A DNA stretch of 64,000 bases from assembly GCF_900112595.1 (NCBI RefSeq), contig NZ_FOMI01000003.1, forward strand, positions 310,001-374,000, read 5' to 3'. The stretch comes from Algibacter pectinivorans (GTDB taxonomy: Bacteria > Bacteroidota > Bacteroidia > Flavobacteriales > Flavobacteriaceae). This document shows, one piece after another, positions 51,988 to 61,293 of this stretch. The notes beneath the pieces were generated by a model that saw only the letters and a program-made list of their open reading frames with translations, was not told the origin of the DNA and ran no database searches. A program made the translations under genes and the position numbers. Numbering within the stretch: position 1 is the stretch's first letter; each line of letters starts with the position of its first letter.

Positions 51988-53679
51988 ATGATTAAAAACT
52001 ACTGGAATAAAGGAAAGAAACAAAAAACAATAACCATTATTGGAGCATTAGTTTTATTAATAGCGTTGTTTGTTTTAAGAGACGACTATCAACCTGCTTT
52101 ATTATTTGTTAGAAAATTTATTTTTATCATTCTACTTAGTGGTATTGTTTTGTTTTTAGGGTTACGAAAATTCAGAAATTCACCAACAACAGGAGGTCGA
52201 TTAGGTATTTTAGTCGTGTTACTTGTATTTTTTGGAATTTTGTACGTTGTAGGTTGGCATTTTAAAATGTACGATTACATGAAAACTTACAATGTATTTA
52301 ATAACCTAAATAAAACAGAAATTCACGAGTTACCATTAACGCAAAACGAGCGCATCCAACCGCTTCGTAATGTGTTTTCTATGGCTAACGAAAGTGTAGG
52401 AGAAACTAAAGATGTTTCCTTACCACATTTAGTTAGAATTGGTAACGAGAATAAATGGACCATGGCCATTCAGCCTACAGAAAAATATATGTGGCAAGGA
52501 ATGACCGATAATACCGAAGAAGTTTTTGCGGTATCGAGCACAACACCTTTTCCTAGATTTTCTAGCGAGAATCGCATTCCTGTAACATTTTCAATTGGCG
52601 AATCTTTAAAATTTAGTCGAAATACATATAACGCCGTAGTGCAACGTTTCAACTTTTTTCAACTGTTTAGCATGGAACCTAGCGATACCTATTACATGAA
52701 AAACGATTCTGGTAAATGGGTGCAAGTAGTGAGTTTAATAAAATGGAAAGGCTTCCTTTTTCCTTATCCAACCTTTGGAGGTGTTATGGTAATTGATAGT
52801 GGCGAGCACGATTTTAACGACTATATAGAGCGTATTTTAATTGGAAAAGGAAACTATGTTAGTCCAGAAGACATGAATAAATATCCATTTTTAATTGGAC
52901 AAAATACACTAGCCGAAAAAGTATCAAGATTACAAGCCGAATCCTTAAAGTTCTTAGGTGGATTTAGCGATCCATTACCATGGAATATGGAAACCGCCGT
53001 TAAAATTCCAAACTTGGCAGATGACCAAAACCAACAACCTTTTGTAACCGATTTTAATTTTACAGATACCAATACAAACGCCTATAGCGGATTGTATCAC
53101 TGGTTTGGTTTAGAGCCTGTTGGAAACGAAAGAACAAGTTTAACTTATAGTGTTTTTGTGCCAGCCGACGGAAGTAATAATTTTTACTATTATGATCATG
53201 CATCAAAAAAAGAAGGCTATGCAGGTGTTTCTGCTATGCCATTAAAAGTTATAGAATCTCGTAAAGAATTTGATTGGTCGGTTAACAAACCGGTAGAATT
53301 TAGGCCCTATATAAAAGATATTGCAGGCAGAAAACGTTTGTTTTTTCTAGGTACAATTTCTGCAATTCGCGAAGGCTCAGATAATTTTGATGGTTCGGCA
53401 ACTCCAGATTTGGCTTTAGTGGATAGCGAATATCGCGATGTGGTTTGGATTGATGTTAAGCACCCAAGTCAATGGGATAAAACAGTGTACGACCAATTAA
53501 ATGAAGCATGGCGCTCCAGCGAAAAAATTGGGTATTATTATGCCGAAGAAGCAAAAACTATCGATATGGTTGAGCAGCCTAAAGATACTATAAATGTTAT
53601 ACCTCAAGTAGATAAAAAAGCCGAAGAAATAGCTAGGTTACAAAGACAACTTGATTCTTTGAGGGCGTCTAATAATTAG
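51988..53679 (+). CDS. Large membrane-anchored protein of the AAA+ cluster
   Basis: 563 residues from the chosen ATG (MIKNYWNKGKKQ). Three N-terminal membrane segments (about 14-30, 41-60 and 74-92) are followed by a large soluble domain of about 430 residues, probably outside the cytoplasm, and a coiled-coil tail (EEIARLQRQLDSLRASNN). The soluble part contains WKGFLFPYPTFGGVMVIDSG and SGLYHWFGLEPVGNERTSL; no enzyme family is recognised. Its size and place at the end of the cluster suit an envelope platform for the ATPase system, as an inference. The stop is followed after one base by the next start. Confidence 0.65.
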   Translation: MIKNYWNKGKKQKTITIIGALVLLIALFVLRDDYQPALLFVRKFIFIILLSGIVLFLGLRKFRNSPTTGGRLGILVVLLVFFGILYVVGWHFKMYDYMKTYNVFNNLNKTEIHELPLTQNERIQPLRNVFSMANESVGETKDVSLPHLVRIGNENKWTMAIQPTEKYMWQGMTDNTEEVFAVSSTTPFPRFSSENRIPVTFSIGESLKFSRNTYNAVVQRFNFFQLFSMEPSDTYYMKNDSGKWVQVVSLIKWKGFLFPYPTFGGVMVIDSGEHDFNDYIERILIGKGNYVSPEDMNKYPFLIGQNTLAEKVSRLQAESLKFLGGFSDPLPWNMETAVKIPNLADDQNQQPFVTDFNFTDTNTNAYSGLYHWFGLEPVGNERTSLTYSVFVPADGSNNFYYYDHASKKEGYAGVSAMPLKVIESRKEFDWSVNKPVEFRPYIKDIAGRKRLFFLGTISAIREGSDNFDGSATPDLALVDSEYRDVVWIDVKHPSQWDKTVYDQLNEAWRSSEKIGYYYAEEAKTIDMVEQPKDTINVIPQVDKKAEEIARLQRQLDSLRASNN

Positions 53680-53680
53680 C

Positions 53681-54469
53681 ATGTCAATCTATTCGTTTTT
53701 CTATTCAAAGCATATAACTTCTAGGGCGTTTATAGAAATAGACCCTATGAATTTTCATTGTGAGGATATTGGACTGTATACATTTACTAAATATCATGAT
53801 TTTGAATATAATCATGTATCGCTTACAAATAAAGTGTCTTGGGAAGAGTTACTCTATGAAACATTGGATGTAACCCTATTAACTTTACTTTCCAAAAGAG
53901 AAATTATTGTAGAAGTTGTTAATTATAATGAGATATTCTGGTCAGGCATTTACAAGCATAAAAAACGAAAGTTTTTAGTTAAAAAAGGAGTTGATATTAA
54001 AGAAGCCGATTTCTTTTCTAAATTAATTTTAAATGCATTAACTAAACTATTAAAAAGAATTCAAGAAGAAGTGCTTTTTCATGAACTTATAACCGAAATT
54101 TTTAATGATATTATTGGGCAATATGAAAGATATTTAAAACCAGATAAAAACATGTTGCTTCAAATTTTAAATCTTTATACTAAAAAATATGAATGGTTAA
54201 GATTTAAAGAAGACTTTAATATGTTTGGTCCTTTGTCTAAATATAAAATAGAAATTGAAACGATATATATTCCGAAATTAAAAATGCAATTTGATGATGT
54301 GAGGACCTTTAGAAATACATCCTTAAAAGGTAACGCACCATATGCTCAATTAAGACGAAGATTAAGGGATGTTATAGCGTTTAATAGTACCATTAGATAT
54401 AGCTTATATAGTGAAGGAGATACTAGATATAATAATGGATTTAATTTTGTTATTCCTACAAACTATTAA
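53681..54469 (+). CDS. Unrecognised soluble protein, last cluster gene
   Basis: 262 residues, no signal peptide or membrane segment, rich in Phe, Tyr, Ile and Lys. It starts one base after the preceding stop, so is almost certainly co-translated with it. The C-terminus (LKGNAPYAQLRRRLRDVIAF) is basic. I recognise no family. No catalytic motif is visible. It closes the nine-gene run; the next gene, a lipoprotein peptidase, follows after 74 bp and looks like a separate unit. Confidence 0.6.
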   Translation: MSIYSFFYSKHITSRAFIEIDPMNFHCEDIGLYTFTKYHDFEYNHVSLTNKVSWEELLYETLDVTLLTLLSKREIIVEVVNYNEIFWSGIYKHKKRKFLVKKGVDIKEADFFSKLILNALTKLLKRIQEEVLFHELITEIFNDIIGQYERYLKPDKNMLLQILNLYTKKYEWLRFKEDFNMFGPLSKYKIEIETIYIPKLKMQFDDVRTFRNTSLKGNAPYAQLRRRLRDVIAFNSTIRYSLYSEGDTRYNNGFNFVIPTNY

Positions 54470-54543
54470 AATGTTAAGCGCCAAAAAATTACATATTTTG
54501 TGGTGTTATTTTTCGTACCTTCATAGCTCTAAATTTAGGTATT

Positions 54544-56706
54544 ATGAAAAGCACTCTTTTTACTTTTTTGTTTCTCTTTATTTTAATGTATTCATGTAAA
54601 GATAACGAACCTCTAAAACCACATGTTTCACTTGAAGCTCCCATAGCTAAAAAAGTTCCCGAGGAATTAACGGTGCATGATCACACACGTATTGATAATT
54701 ATTTTTGGATGCGTTTAAGTGATGACCAAAAAAATGCAGAAACACCAGACGCTCAAACACAAGATGTTTTAGATTATTTAAATGCAGAGAATAATTACCT
54801 TAATAAAGCCATGGCACATACTAATGGCTTACAGGAAAAGTTATACGATGAAATTGTTGGTAGAATTAAGAAGGATGACGAATCGGTTCCTGTAAAGGAT
54901 AATGGTTATTCCTATTACAGAAGGTTTCAGGAAGGTGGTGATTACCCCTTGTTTTGCAGAAAAAAACTAGAAGATGGTGCTAATGAAGAAATTATGCTTA
55001 ATGGTCCAGAACTTGCTAAAGGGCATTCGTATTTTGGGTTTGGTTCGCAGTCCGTAAGTCCAAACAATAAAATGCTTGTATTTGGTATTGATACGGTTTC
55101 AAGACGACAATACACACTTCATTTTAAAAATTTAGAAACAGGAGCGCTTTTAAAAGATAAGCTTGATAATACTGGAGGTAGTGCGGTTTGGGCGAATGAT
55201 AATAAAACCATTTTTTATACTACTAAAGATCCTAAAACGTTGCGTCAAAACAAAATTGTAAAGCATGTTATTGGTACTAATCAATCAGAAGACGAAGTGG
55301 TTTTTGAAGAAAAAGACGATACATTTGCCTGCGCTGTTTCTAAAACCAAATCTAAAGCCTATTTAGCAATAGTAAGTTATCAAACTTTATCTACAGAGTT
55401 TAGAGTATTGGATGCCAATTCGCCTAATGGTAAGTGGAAGGTTGTTCAGCCAAGAGAAAAAAATTTAGAGTATAATTTAGAACATTACGGAGATCATTTT
55501 TACATTAGGACAAATAAGGATGCAAAAAACTTTAAATTAGTTAAAACACCAGTAAATAAAACAGAAAAGGAACATTGGGTGGATGTAATACCGCATAAGG
55601 AAGACGTGTTTCTTCAAGGGGTGGAAATTTTTAAAGACTTTTTGGTTATTGAAGAGCTTAAAGGTGGTTTAAGGCATATTGGAGTAAAAGAATGGAATGG
55701 TAACGAGCATTACTTGGCATTTAATGATCCTGCTTATTTAACCTATACAACTTCTAACCTCGATTTCGACACCAATTTATTGCGTTATAATTACAGCTCA
55801 TTAACGACACCCAATAGCACCTATGAATATAATATGAAAACGAAAGAACAGGTGTTACTAAAACAAGAAGAAGTTTTAGATGATTCGTTTTCTACTGAAA
55901 ATTATATCTCCGAGCGTTTAGAAGCTACCGCAAAAGATGGAACCAAAATACCGGTATCTCTAGTGTATAAAAAGGGCATAAAAAAGAATGGACAAAACCC
56001 GCTATTGCTTTATGCTTATGGATCTTATGGTAGTAGTACAGAAGCATCATTTAATTCATCGCGTTTAAGTTTGTTAGATAGAGGTTTTATTTATGCTATT
56101 GCTCATGTTAGAGGCGGGCAAGAAATGGGTAGAGACTGGTATGAAAACGGTAAATTATTAAAAAAGAAAAACACATTTACAGATTTTATTGATGTTGGAA
56201 AATATTTAATTAAAGAACAATACACTGAAAGTAAACATTTATATGCTTTAGGTGGGTCGGCAGGAGGATTGTTAATGGGAGCTGTTTTAAATATGGAACC
56301 TAGTTTATGGAATGGCGTAATAGCAGCAGTTCCTTTTGTTGATGTTGTTTCTACGATGCTAGATGAAAGTATTCCGTTAACTACTTTTGAATTTGATGAA
56401 TGGGGAAACCCAAAGGAAAAAGAATATTATGATTATATGCTTTCCTATTCGCCTTACGACAATGTTAAGCCTATTAACTACCCCAATATTTTAATTACTA
56501 CGGGCTATTGGGATAGCCAAGTACAATATTGGGAACCAGCAAAATGGATTGCTAAGTTACGAGACTTAAAAACAGACAACAATTTATTAGTTATGGATTG
56601 CGACATGGAAACAGGTCATGGTGGTGCTTCCGGCCGTTTTCAGCGGTATAAAATGCTAGCCTTATATTATGCCTTTATGTTGGATTTAGAGGGTGTTACG
56701 GAATAG
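54544..56706 (+). CDS. Oligopeptidase B-like lipoprotein (family S9A)
   Basis: 720 residues. The signal sequence ends LMYSC, so Cys18 is the likely lipid site. A seven-bladed propeller follows (about 90-430), then the alpha/beta-hydrolase domain with Ser572 (LGGSAGGLL), Asp657 (GYWDSQVQYW) and His692 (GHGGASGRF), the complete S9 triad. AHVRGGQEMGRDWYENGK is an oligopeptidase B stretch. It cuts short peptides after basic residues, here in the periplasm. The stop abuts the convergent GNAT stop with no spacing. Confidence 0.93.
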   Translation: MKSTLFTFLFLFILMYSCKDNEPLKPHVSLEAPIAKKVPEELTVHDHTRIDNYFWMRLSDDQKNAETPDAQTQDVLDYLNAENNYLNKAMAHTNGLQEKLYDEIVGRIKKDDESVPVKDNGYSYYRRFQEGGDYPLFCRKKLEDGANEEIMLNGPELAKGHSYFGFGSQSVSPNNKMLVFGIDTVSRRQYTLHFKNLETGALLKDKLDNTGGSAVWANDNKTIFYTTKDPKTLRQNKIVKHVIGTNQSEDEVVFEEKDDTFACAVSKTKSKAYLAIVSYQTLSTEFRVLDANSPNGKWKVVQPREKNLEYNLEHYGDHFYIRTNKDAKNFKLVKTPVNKTEKEHWVDVIPHKEDVFLQGVEIFKDFLVIEELKGGLRHIGVKEWNGNEHYLAFNDPAYLTYTTSNLDFDTNLLRYNYSSLTTPNSTYEYNMKTKEQVLLKQEEVLDDSFSTENYISERLEATAKDGTKIPVSLVYKKGIKKNGQNPLLLYAYGSYGSSTEASFNSSRLSLLDRGFIYAIAHVRGGQEMGRDWYENGKLLKKKNTFTDFIDVGKYLIKEQYTESKHLYALGGSAGGLLMGAVLNMEPSLWNGVIAAVPFVDVVSTMLDESIPLTTFEFDEWGNPKEKEYYDYMLSYSPYDNVKPINYPNILITTGYWDSQVQYWEPAKWIAKLRDLKTDNNLLVMDCDMETGHGGASGRFQRYKMLALYYAFMLDLEGVTE

Positions 56707-57168
56707 TTACAACACAAGTTCCAGTTTAATGTCGCAACGTTTATAAGGGCAATTAGGTTCTACCGGAATTTCTATAAAACTATATTTTTTGTAAATATAA
56801 ATAGCGTTTTCAAGCTTTCTGCTAGAATATATAATTAGTTTAGGTATGTTGCTTACCTTTGAAAAATCAATACAATGTTGCATGAGTTGCTGTCCAATTT
56901 TTTGCCCACGATAATTTGGAGATACGGCCATTTTTGTTAATTCGAAGCTATCACTATTTTCAATGGGCATTAAGGCTACAGTTCCTATAATTGCATTATT
57001 AAGTTTAGCAAAAAATATATGTCCGCCTTTGTTAATAATGTATTTTTTTGGGTTACCCAATACCTCTTCATCGTAAGGTTCAACATAAAAAAAGGTTTGT
57101 AGCCATTCAATATTTAAAGTATAAAAATCTGCAGCATATTTATTTTTAAAAGGTATAATGGTATGCAT
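56707..57168 (-). CDS. GNAT-family N-acetyltransferase
   Basis: 153 residues, single GNAT fold. Acetyl-CoA loop NYRGQKIGQQLMQHCIDF (about 89-106) follows the LTKMAVSP strand; the KLENAIYIYKKYSFIEIP motif B/C region completes the fold. Acceptor unknown; similar small proteins acetylate amino acids, antibiotics or ribosomal proteins. The gene is single, converging with the oligopeptidase gene. Confidence 0.9.
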   Translation of the reverse strand: MHTIIPFKNKYAADFYTLNIEWLQTFFYVEPYDEEVLGNPKKYIINKGGHIFFAKLNNAIIGTVALMPIENSDSFELTKMAVSPNYRGQKIGQQLMQHCIDFSKVSNIPKLIIYSSRKLENAIYIYKKYSFIEIPVEPNCPYKRCDIKLELVL

Positions 57169-57683
57169 TGTATTTTGTTATTATCAAATTAGGTTTTGGG
57201 CAATACACGTTTTGTTATGCTAAAAGTAATCTTTTTGGTATTACTTCATAGTAATTTCTACTTCATAAAAGAATTAAACACATTAAATTTTAAATCGATT
57301 TTAAAAATCACCAAAACTGTTTTATTAATATAATAAGCGTTATTAAGGGTTTAACAAAATTTTAAGTTTACATGTTAAAGTTCTGTAAAATAAGTATTTG
57401 GGTTCTTTAAAAACATAAAATAATGCCTATATTTTTTTCGTTGCATTATAAGCAACATCTAAAAGAACTAAGTAATCGTATATCTAACAAATGCAGGTTA
57501 GCAGAATAATATGTTAGCTTCTTATAGACTAAAAACAGGATTTGTTTGGTAATATAATTAGATTAGTTTTGTTAAGTAAAAACTCGATTAGCTTTATAAT
57601 AATGAATTATGTATATACATCATAATTTGTTAAGCATTTTAAAGAGAGATTAAATAGACTTAAAAACATTAAAACAAGAATTT
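57169..57683. other. 515-bp gap without a supported gene
   Basis: AT-rich sequence between divergent genes. One 28-codon frame (57423) is present but has no sign of being real. A small inverted repeat, GTTAGCAGAATAATATGTTAGC, does not form a good stem. I find no RNA gene or repeat of the families seen elsewhere. The promoter of the next gene should be near the right end. Confidence 0.6.
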
Positions 57684-58562
57684 ATGGAAAATAACAAAAG
57701 CAATACAGGGCTTAAAGTAGGTTTAGGAATAGCATTAGTTCTATTTCTAGCAACAGGATTTTATACTATGAATTTATATAGTAGCAGCAAAAAAATTCAA
57801 AATGAATTATCTGAAGAAAAGCAGTTAGTTATGAATGATTTGAACGCTATGGCTAAGCAATATGATGATGCTATTGGCGAAAACGAATTATCTAACAGTA
57901 ATTTAGTAGAAGCTAGAGCACGTATACAAGGTTTAATAGATTCTTTAAAGATTTCTGAAACCAACGTAAAAAGCTTATGGAGATATAAAAGTAAATATGC
58001 ATCATTACAGAAAGAGATGGACGTGCTATTAGCTCAAAATGATTCGTTAAGAGTCGAGAATTCATATTTAGCAACATCGTTAGATAGTACACGTGTTCGA
58101 TTAGAAGAGCGTACTATTTTTACAGATTCATTGTTAGTACAGAATAACGCATTAGCCGAAGTGGTATCTAACGCAGCTATTTTAAATACTGTAGGTTTAA
58201 AAGGGTTTGGAGTTATTGAAAGAACTTCTGGAAAATTAATACCAACAGAAAGAGCAAGAAGAGCAGATAAAATTAGAGTATGTTTTACAGTAGCTAAAAA
58301 TACTTTAGTGCAGGCCGGAGACGAAGAGTTATATGTACAAGTAATAGATCCTAATAGCAATATTTTAGGTTTAAACGAACAAATTACTTTTGGTGAGAAA
58401 ACTTTAAACTACAGTATTGTTAGTAAGTTTAATTATGAAAATGCTAGTCTTAATGTTTGTGAGTTTGTAACTTCTAGCAATGATTTTGAAAAAGGACGAT
58501 ATATAGTAAACGTTTTTAATGAAAAGGATTTAGTATCTAGCTCTGAGTTTACTTTAAAGTAA
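57684..58562 (+). CDS. Membrane-anchored coiled-coil protein
   Basis: 292 residues. One membrane segment near the N-terminus (about 11-29) is followed by a periplasmic coiled coil (about 33-150, with SEEKQLVMNDLNAMAKQY and VLLAQNDSLRVENSYL) and a C-terminal beta domain (about 165-292) holding KIRVCFTVAKNTLVQAGDEEL. Proteins of this shape are common in Flavobacteriaceae and unnamed. Divergent from the GNAT gene, it has its own terminator. Function unknown; an envelope structural role is a guess from the shape. Confidence 0.65.
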   Translation: MENNKSNTGLKVGLGIALVLFLATGFYTMNLYSSSKKIQNELSEEKQLVMNDLNAMAKQYDDAIGENELSNSNLVEARARIQGLIDSLKISETNVKSLWRYKSKYASLQKEMDVLLAQNDSLRVENSYLATSLDSTRVRLEERTIFTDSLLVQNNALAEVVSNAAILNTVGLKGFGVIERTSGKLIPTERARRADKIRVCFTVAKNTLVQAGDEELYVQVIDPNSNILGLNEQITFGEKTLNYSIVSKFNYENASLNVCEFVTSSNDFEKGRYIVNVFNEKDLVSSSEFTLK

Positions 58563-58599
58563 TCTATAAAATAATCCATTGTACCTTCCCTATAAATTA

Positions 58600-58633
58600 A
58601 AAAACCTCAAACTTACTGTTTGAGGTTTTTTTT
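58600..58633. terminator. Bidirectional terminator
   Basis: AAAAACCTCAAAC-TTACT-GTTTGAGGTTTTTTTT between the convergent coiled-coil and fumC genes. Confidence 0.92.
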
Positions 58634-58744
58634 ATTAAAACGGTTTATATTCTTAATTATATTAAAAGAAGAATTAGCTAGCCAACTATAAAGAGACAGA
58701 AGAAAATTTCCTCCTATCTCTATATAGGGCTAAAAATATATTTA

Positions 58745-60142
58745 TTACTTAAGTCCTCCAACCATATCTTCTGGTTTTACCCAAGCATCGTAATCTTCGG
58801 CTGTAACATAGCCTAAATTAACAGCTTCTTCTTTTAATGTTGTTCCGTTTTTATGGGCAGTATTAGCTATTTCTGCAGCTTTATAGTACCCAATTTTTGT
58901 ATTTAACGCGGTAACAAGCATTAAAGAGTTGTTTAAAAGTTTGGTAATTACTTCTTGGTTAGGCTCTATACCAACAGCACAATGTTCTTCAAAGCTAGCA
59001 CATGCATCACCAATTAGTTGTGCAGATTGTAAAACATTAGCCGCCATAACAGGTTTAAAAACATTAAGCTCGTAATGTCCTTGCATGCCACCAACCGAAA
59101 CAGCCACATCATTACCCATTACTTGAGCACAAACCATGGTTAAAGCTTCACATTGCGTTGGATTTACTTTTCCGGGCATAATAGAACTTCCTGGTTCGTT
59201 GGCAGGAATAATAATTTCACCAATACCAGAACGCGGACCAGAAGCCATCATTCTAATATCATTTGCTATTTTATTTAATGAAACCGCCAATTGTTTTAAA
59301 GCACCATGAGTTTCTACTAAAGCATCATGCGCCGCTAAAGCTTCAAACTTATTTGGAGCCGTAATAAAAGGTAGCCCAGTAAATTCTGCAATGTATTCTG
59401 CTACACGTTTGCTATACCCTTTAGGCGTATTTAATCCTGTACCTACAGCAGTTCCACCAAGTGCTAATTCACTTAAATGTGCTAAAGTGCTTTCTAGAGC
59501 TTTTAAGCCATGATCTAACTGTGCTACATAACCAGATAACTCTTGGCCCAATGTTAGCGGTGTGGCATCCATGAGGTGAGTTCTACCTATTTTAACCACA
59601 TTTTTAAAAGCTTCAGATTTATTTTTTAAGGTATTTCGTAATTTCTTTACACCAGGAATAGTTGTTTCAACAATTTTCTTGTAGGCTGCAATGTGCATAC
59701 CTGTTGGAAATGTATCGTTAGACGATTGCGATTTATTTACATCATCATTAGGTTGAATTGTTTTTTCGCCTTCACCTATAACTTTACCAGCAATTTGATG
59801 CGCTCTATTAGCAATAACCTCGTTAACATTCATATTACTTTGCGTTCCCGAACCTGTTTGCCAAATTACTAAAGGAAATTGGTCGTCGTGTTTACCTTCT
59901 AAAATTTCATTACACACTTGTGCAATTAAATCGCGCTTTTCTATAGCCAATGCACCTAATTCGCAATTGGTATAAGCAGCCGCTTTTTTTAGGTATGCAA
60001 AACCATAAACTATTTCTAGTGGCATGGATGCAGAAGGGCCTATTTTAAAATTATTTCTAGAGCGTTCAGTCTGTGCTCCCCAAAGTTTATCGGCAGGCAC
60101 TTTAACCTCGCCCATAGTGTCTTTTTCAATTCTGTAACTCAT
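58745..60142 (-). CDS. fumC: Class II fumarate hydratase
   Basis: 465 residues, fumarase/aspartase superfamily, TCA-cycle hydration of fumarate to malate without an iron-sulfur cluster. The signature [16 protein letters not shown] is present, with Ser of the GSS as catalytic acid/base; [11 protein letters not shown] and [16 protein letters not shown] are the other active-site regions. The lengths and motifs match FumC rather than argininosuccinate lyase or aspartase (the ASN-type loops differ). Single gene with a terminator region shared with the neighbour. Confidence 0.96.
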   Translation of the reverse strand: MSYRIEKDTMGEVKVPADKLWGAQTERSRNNFKIGPSASMPLEIVYGFAYLKKAAAYTNCELGALAIEKRDLIAQVCNEILEGKHDDQFPLVIWQTGSGTQSNMNVNEVIANRAHQIAGKVIGEGEKTIQPNDDVNKSQSSNDTFPTGMHIAAYKKIVETTIPGVKKLRNTLKNKSEAFKNVVKIGRTHLMDATPLTLGQELSGYVAQLDHGLKALESTLAHLSELALGGTAVGTGLNTPKGYSKRVAEYIAEFTGLPFITAPNKFEALAAHDALVETHGALKQLAVSLNKIANDIRMMASGPRSGIGEIIIPANEPGSSIMPGKVNPTQCEALTMVCAQVMGNDVAVSVGGMQGHYELNVFKPVMAANVLQSAQLIGDACASFEEHCAVGIEPNQEVITKLLNNSLMLVTALNTKIGYYKAAEIANTAHKNGTTLKEEAVNLGYVTAEDYDAWVKPEDMVGGLK

Positions 60143-60312
60143 TTTAATAATGCTTAAATTATGAAATGCTAAGGTAACTCATTTATGGTATTTTTAAAGA
60201 TGATTTTTGTTAGTTTTTAACATATAAATAACGAATTTAATTATCTAATAAGGTTTAAATCTATTAATTTAGTAGGATTAAAAATTAAGTTTAAATTTAA
60301 AACGTATATAAT

Positions 60313-60954
60313 ATGGCAACAATTAGATTAGGAGATGAAGCTCCAAATTTTACAGCTCAAACCTCTGAAGGTGAAATTAATTTTCATGAATGGCTAGGGG
60401 ATAGTTGGGGTATTTTATTTTCCCACCCAGCAGATTATACACCTGTTTGTACAACGGAATTAGGTACTGTTTCAAAATACACCGAAGAATTTAATAAGCG
60501 AAACGTTAAAGTTATGGCGTTGAGTGTTGATGGTTTAGAATCGCACCATGGCTGGATTAAAGATATAAATGAAACTCAAAATACAACGGTTAATTTTCCT
60601 ATTATAGCAGATGAAGACGGTAAGGTTTCGGAGTTGTACGACATGATTCACCCAAATGCCGATAGTAAATTAACAGTGCGTTCGGTTTTTGTAATTGGAA
60701 ATGATAAAAAAGTTAAATTAATAATTACTTATCCGGCATCTACGGGAAGAAACTTTGACGAGCTTTTACGTGTTATTGACTCTTTACAATTAACGGCATA
60801 CCATAAAGTAGCTACACCTGCTAACTGGAAACATGGTGAAGATGTGGTAATTAGTCCTGCCATTTCAACCGAAGATGCTAAAGGTATTTTCACGAAAGGA
60901 GTTAACGAGATTAAGCCTTATTTACGTATGACACCTCAACCTAATTTAGATTAG
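60313..60954 (+). CDS. Peroxiredoxin, 1-Cys (Prx6) type
   Basis: 213 residues. The peroxidatic Cys is Cys46 in HPADYTPVCTTELG. The long C-terminal domain (AYHKVATPANWKHGEDVVIS) is that of the Prx6 group. It reduces hydrogen peroxide and organic hydroperoxides, with thiol or ascorbate partners. No resolving Cys is visible, as expected for a 1-Cys enzyme. Single gene; the next gene has its own promoter, so the two are not co-transcribed. Confidence 0.94.
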   Translation: MATIRLGDEAPNFTAQTSEGEINFHEWLGDSWGILFSHPADYTPVCTTELGTVSKYTEEFNKRNVKVMALSVDGLESHHGWIKDINETQNTTVNFPIIADEDGKVSELYDMIHPNADSKLTVRSVFVIGNDKKVKLIITYPASTGRNFDELLRVIDSLQLTAYHKVATPANWKHGEDVVISPAISTEDAKGIFTKGVNEIKPYLRMTPQPNLD

Positions 60955-60987
60955 TGAATAACTCTGTTAATAAATCTTATTTTGATA

Positions 60988-61018
60988 TTGTATAAGAAAA
61001 CACTTTGCATTATATTTG
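60988..61018 (+). promoter_or_regulatory. Promoter of the 57-residue gene
   Basis: TTG (60988-60990), a 20-bp spacer, then TATATTTG (61011-61018). Both Bacteroidota boxes are present at the right distance, making this the best promoter in the window. It starts 34 bp after the peroxiredoxin stop. Confidence 0.65.
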
Positions 61019-61047
61019 CGTAAGATTTTAAATAGATACTTACCATT

Positions 61048-61221
61048 ATGTTTGATTTTGACCAATATTTAGGCTTTTTAGCATTTTTAACCATACTTAC
61101 AATAGGATTTTGGTTAATGATTTTTTTATTAACGTTTGTTATTCCTTATTGGATAGGAGGTTCTTTAATAGAAAGATTGAAAGAAATTAGAGATGAGAAG
61201 AAAGCTAAGCGTCAAGCTTAA
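61048..61221 (+). CDS. 57-residue single-span membrane protein
   Basis: MFDFDQYLGFLAFLTILTIG onward; a membrane segment covers about residues 8-35, and the tail is strongly basic/charged (ERLKEIRDEKKAKRQA). It has a near-consensus promoter 29 bp upstream and a terminator 20 bp downstream, so it is transcribed as its own unit, which is good evidence that it is real. I do not recognise a family. The charged helix after the membrane span is typical of small regulatory partners of membrane complexes, but no partner is evident. Confidence 0.7.
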   Translation: MFDFDQYLGFLAFLTILTIGFWLMIFLLTFVIPYWIGGSLIERLKEIRDEKKAKRQA

Positions 61222-61240
61222 AACATTAAATTAATATATA

Positions 61241-61274
61241 AAAAAAGGGAAACTAATTTAGTTTCCCTTTTTTT
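61241..61274. terminator. Bidirectional terminator
   Basis: AAAAAAAGGGAAACTAA-TTTAGTTTCCCTTTTTTT between the small gene and the convergent receptor gene. Confidence 0.93.
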
Positions 61275-61293
61275 ATGCCTTGTCCTTTTACAA

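Noticed and set aside
57423-57509. 28-codon frame in the gap before the coiled-coil gene
   Set aside because: No promoter box, no hydrophobic segment and no duplicate; such a length is expected by chance.
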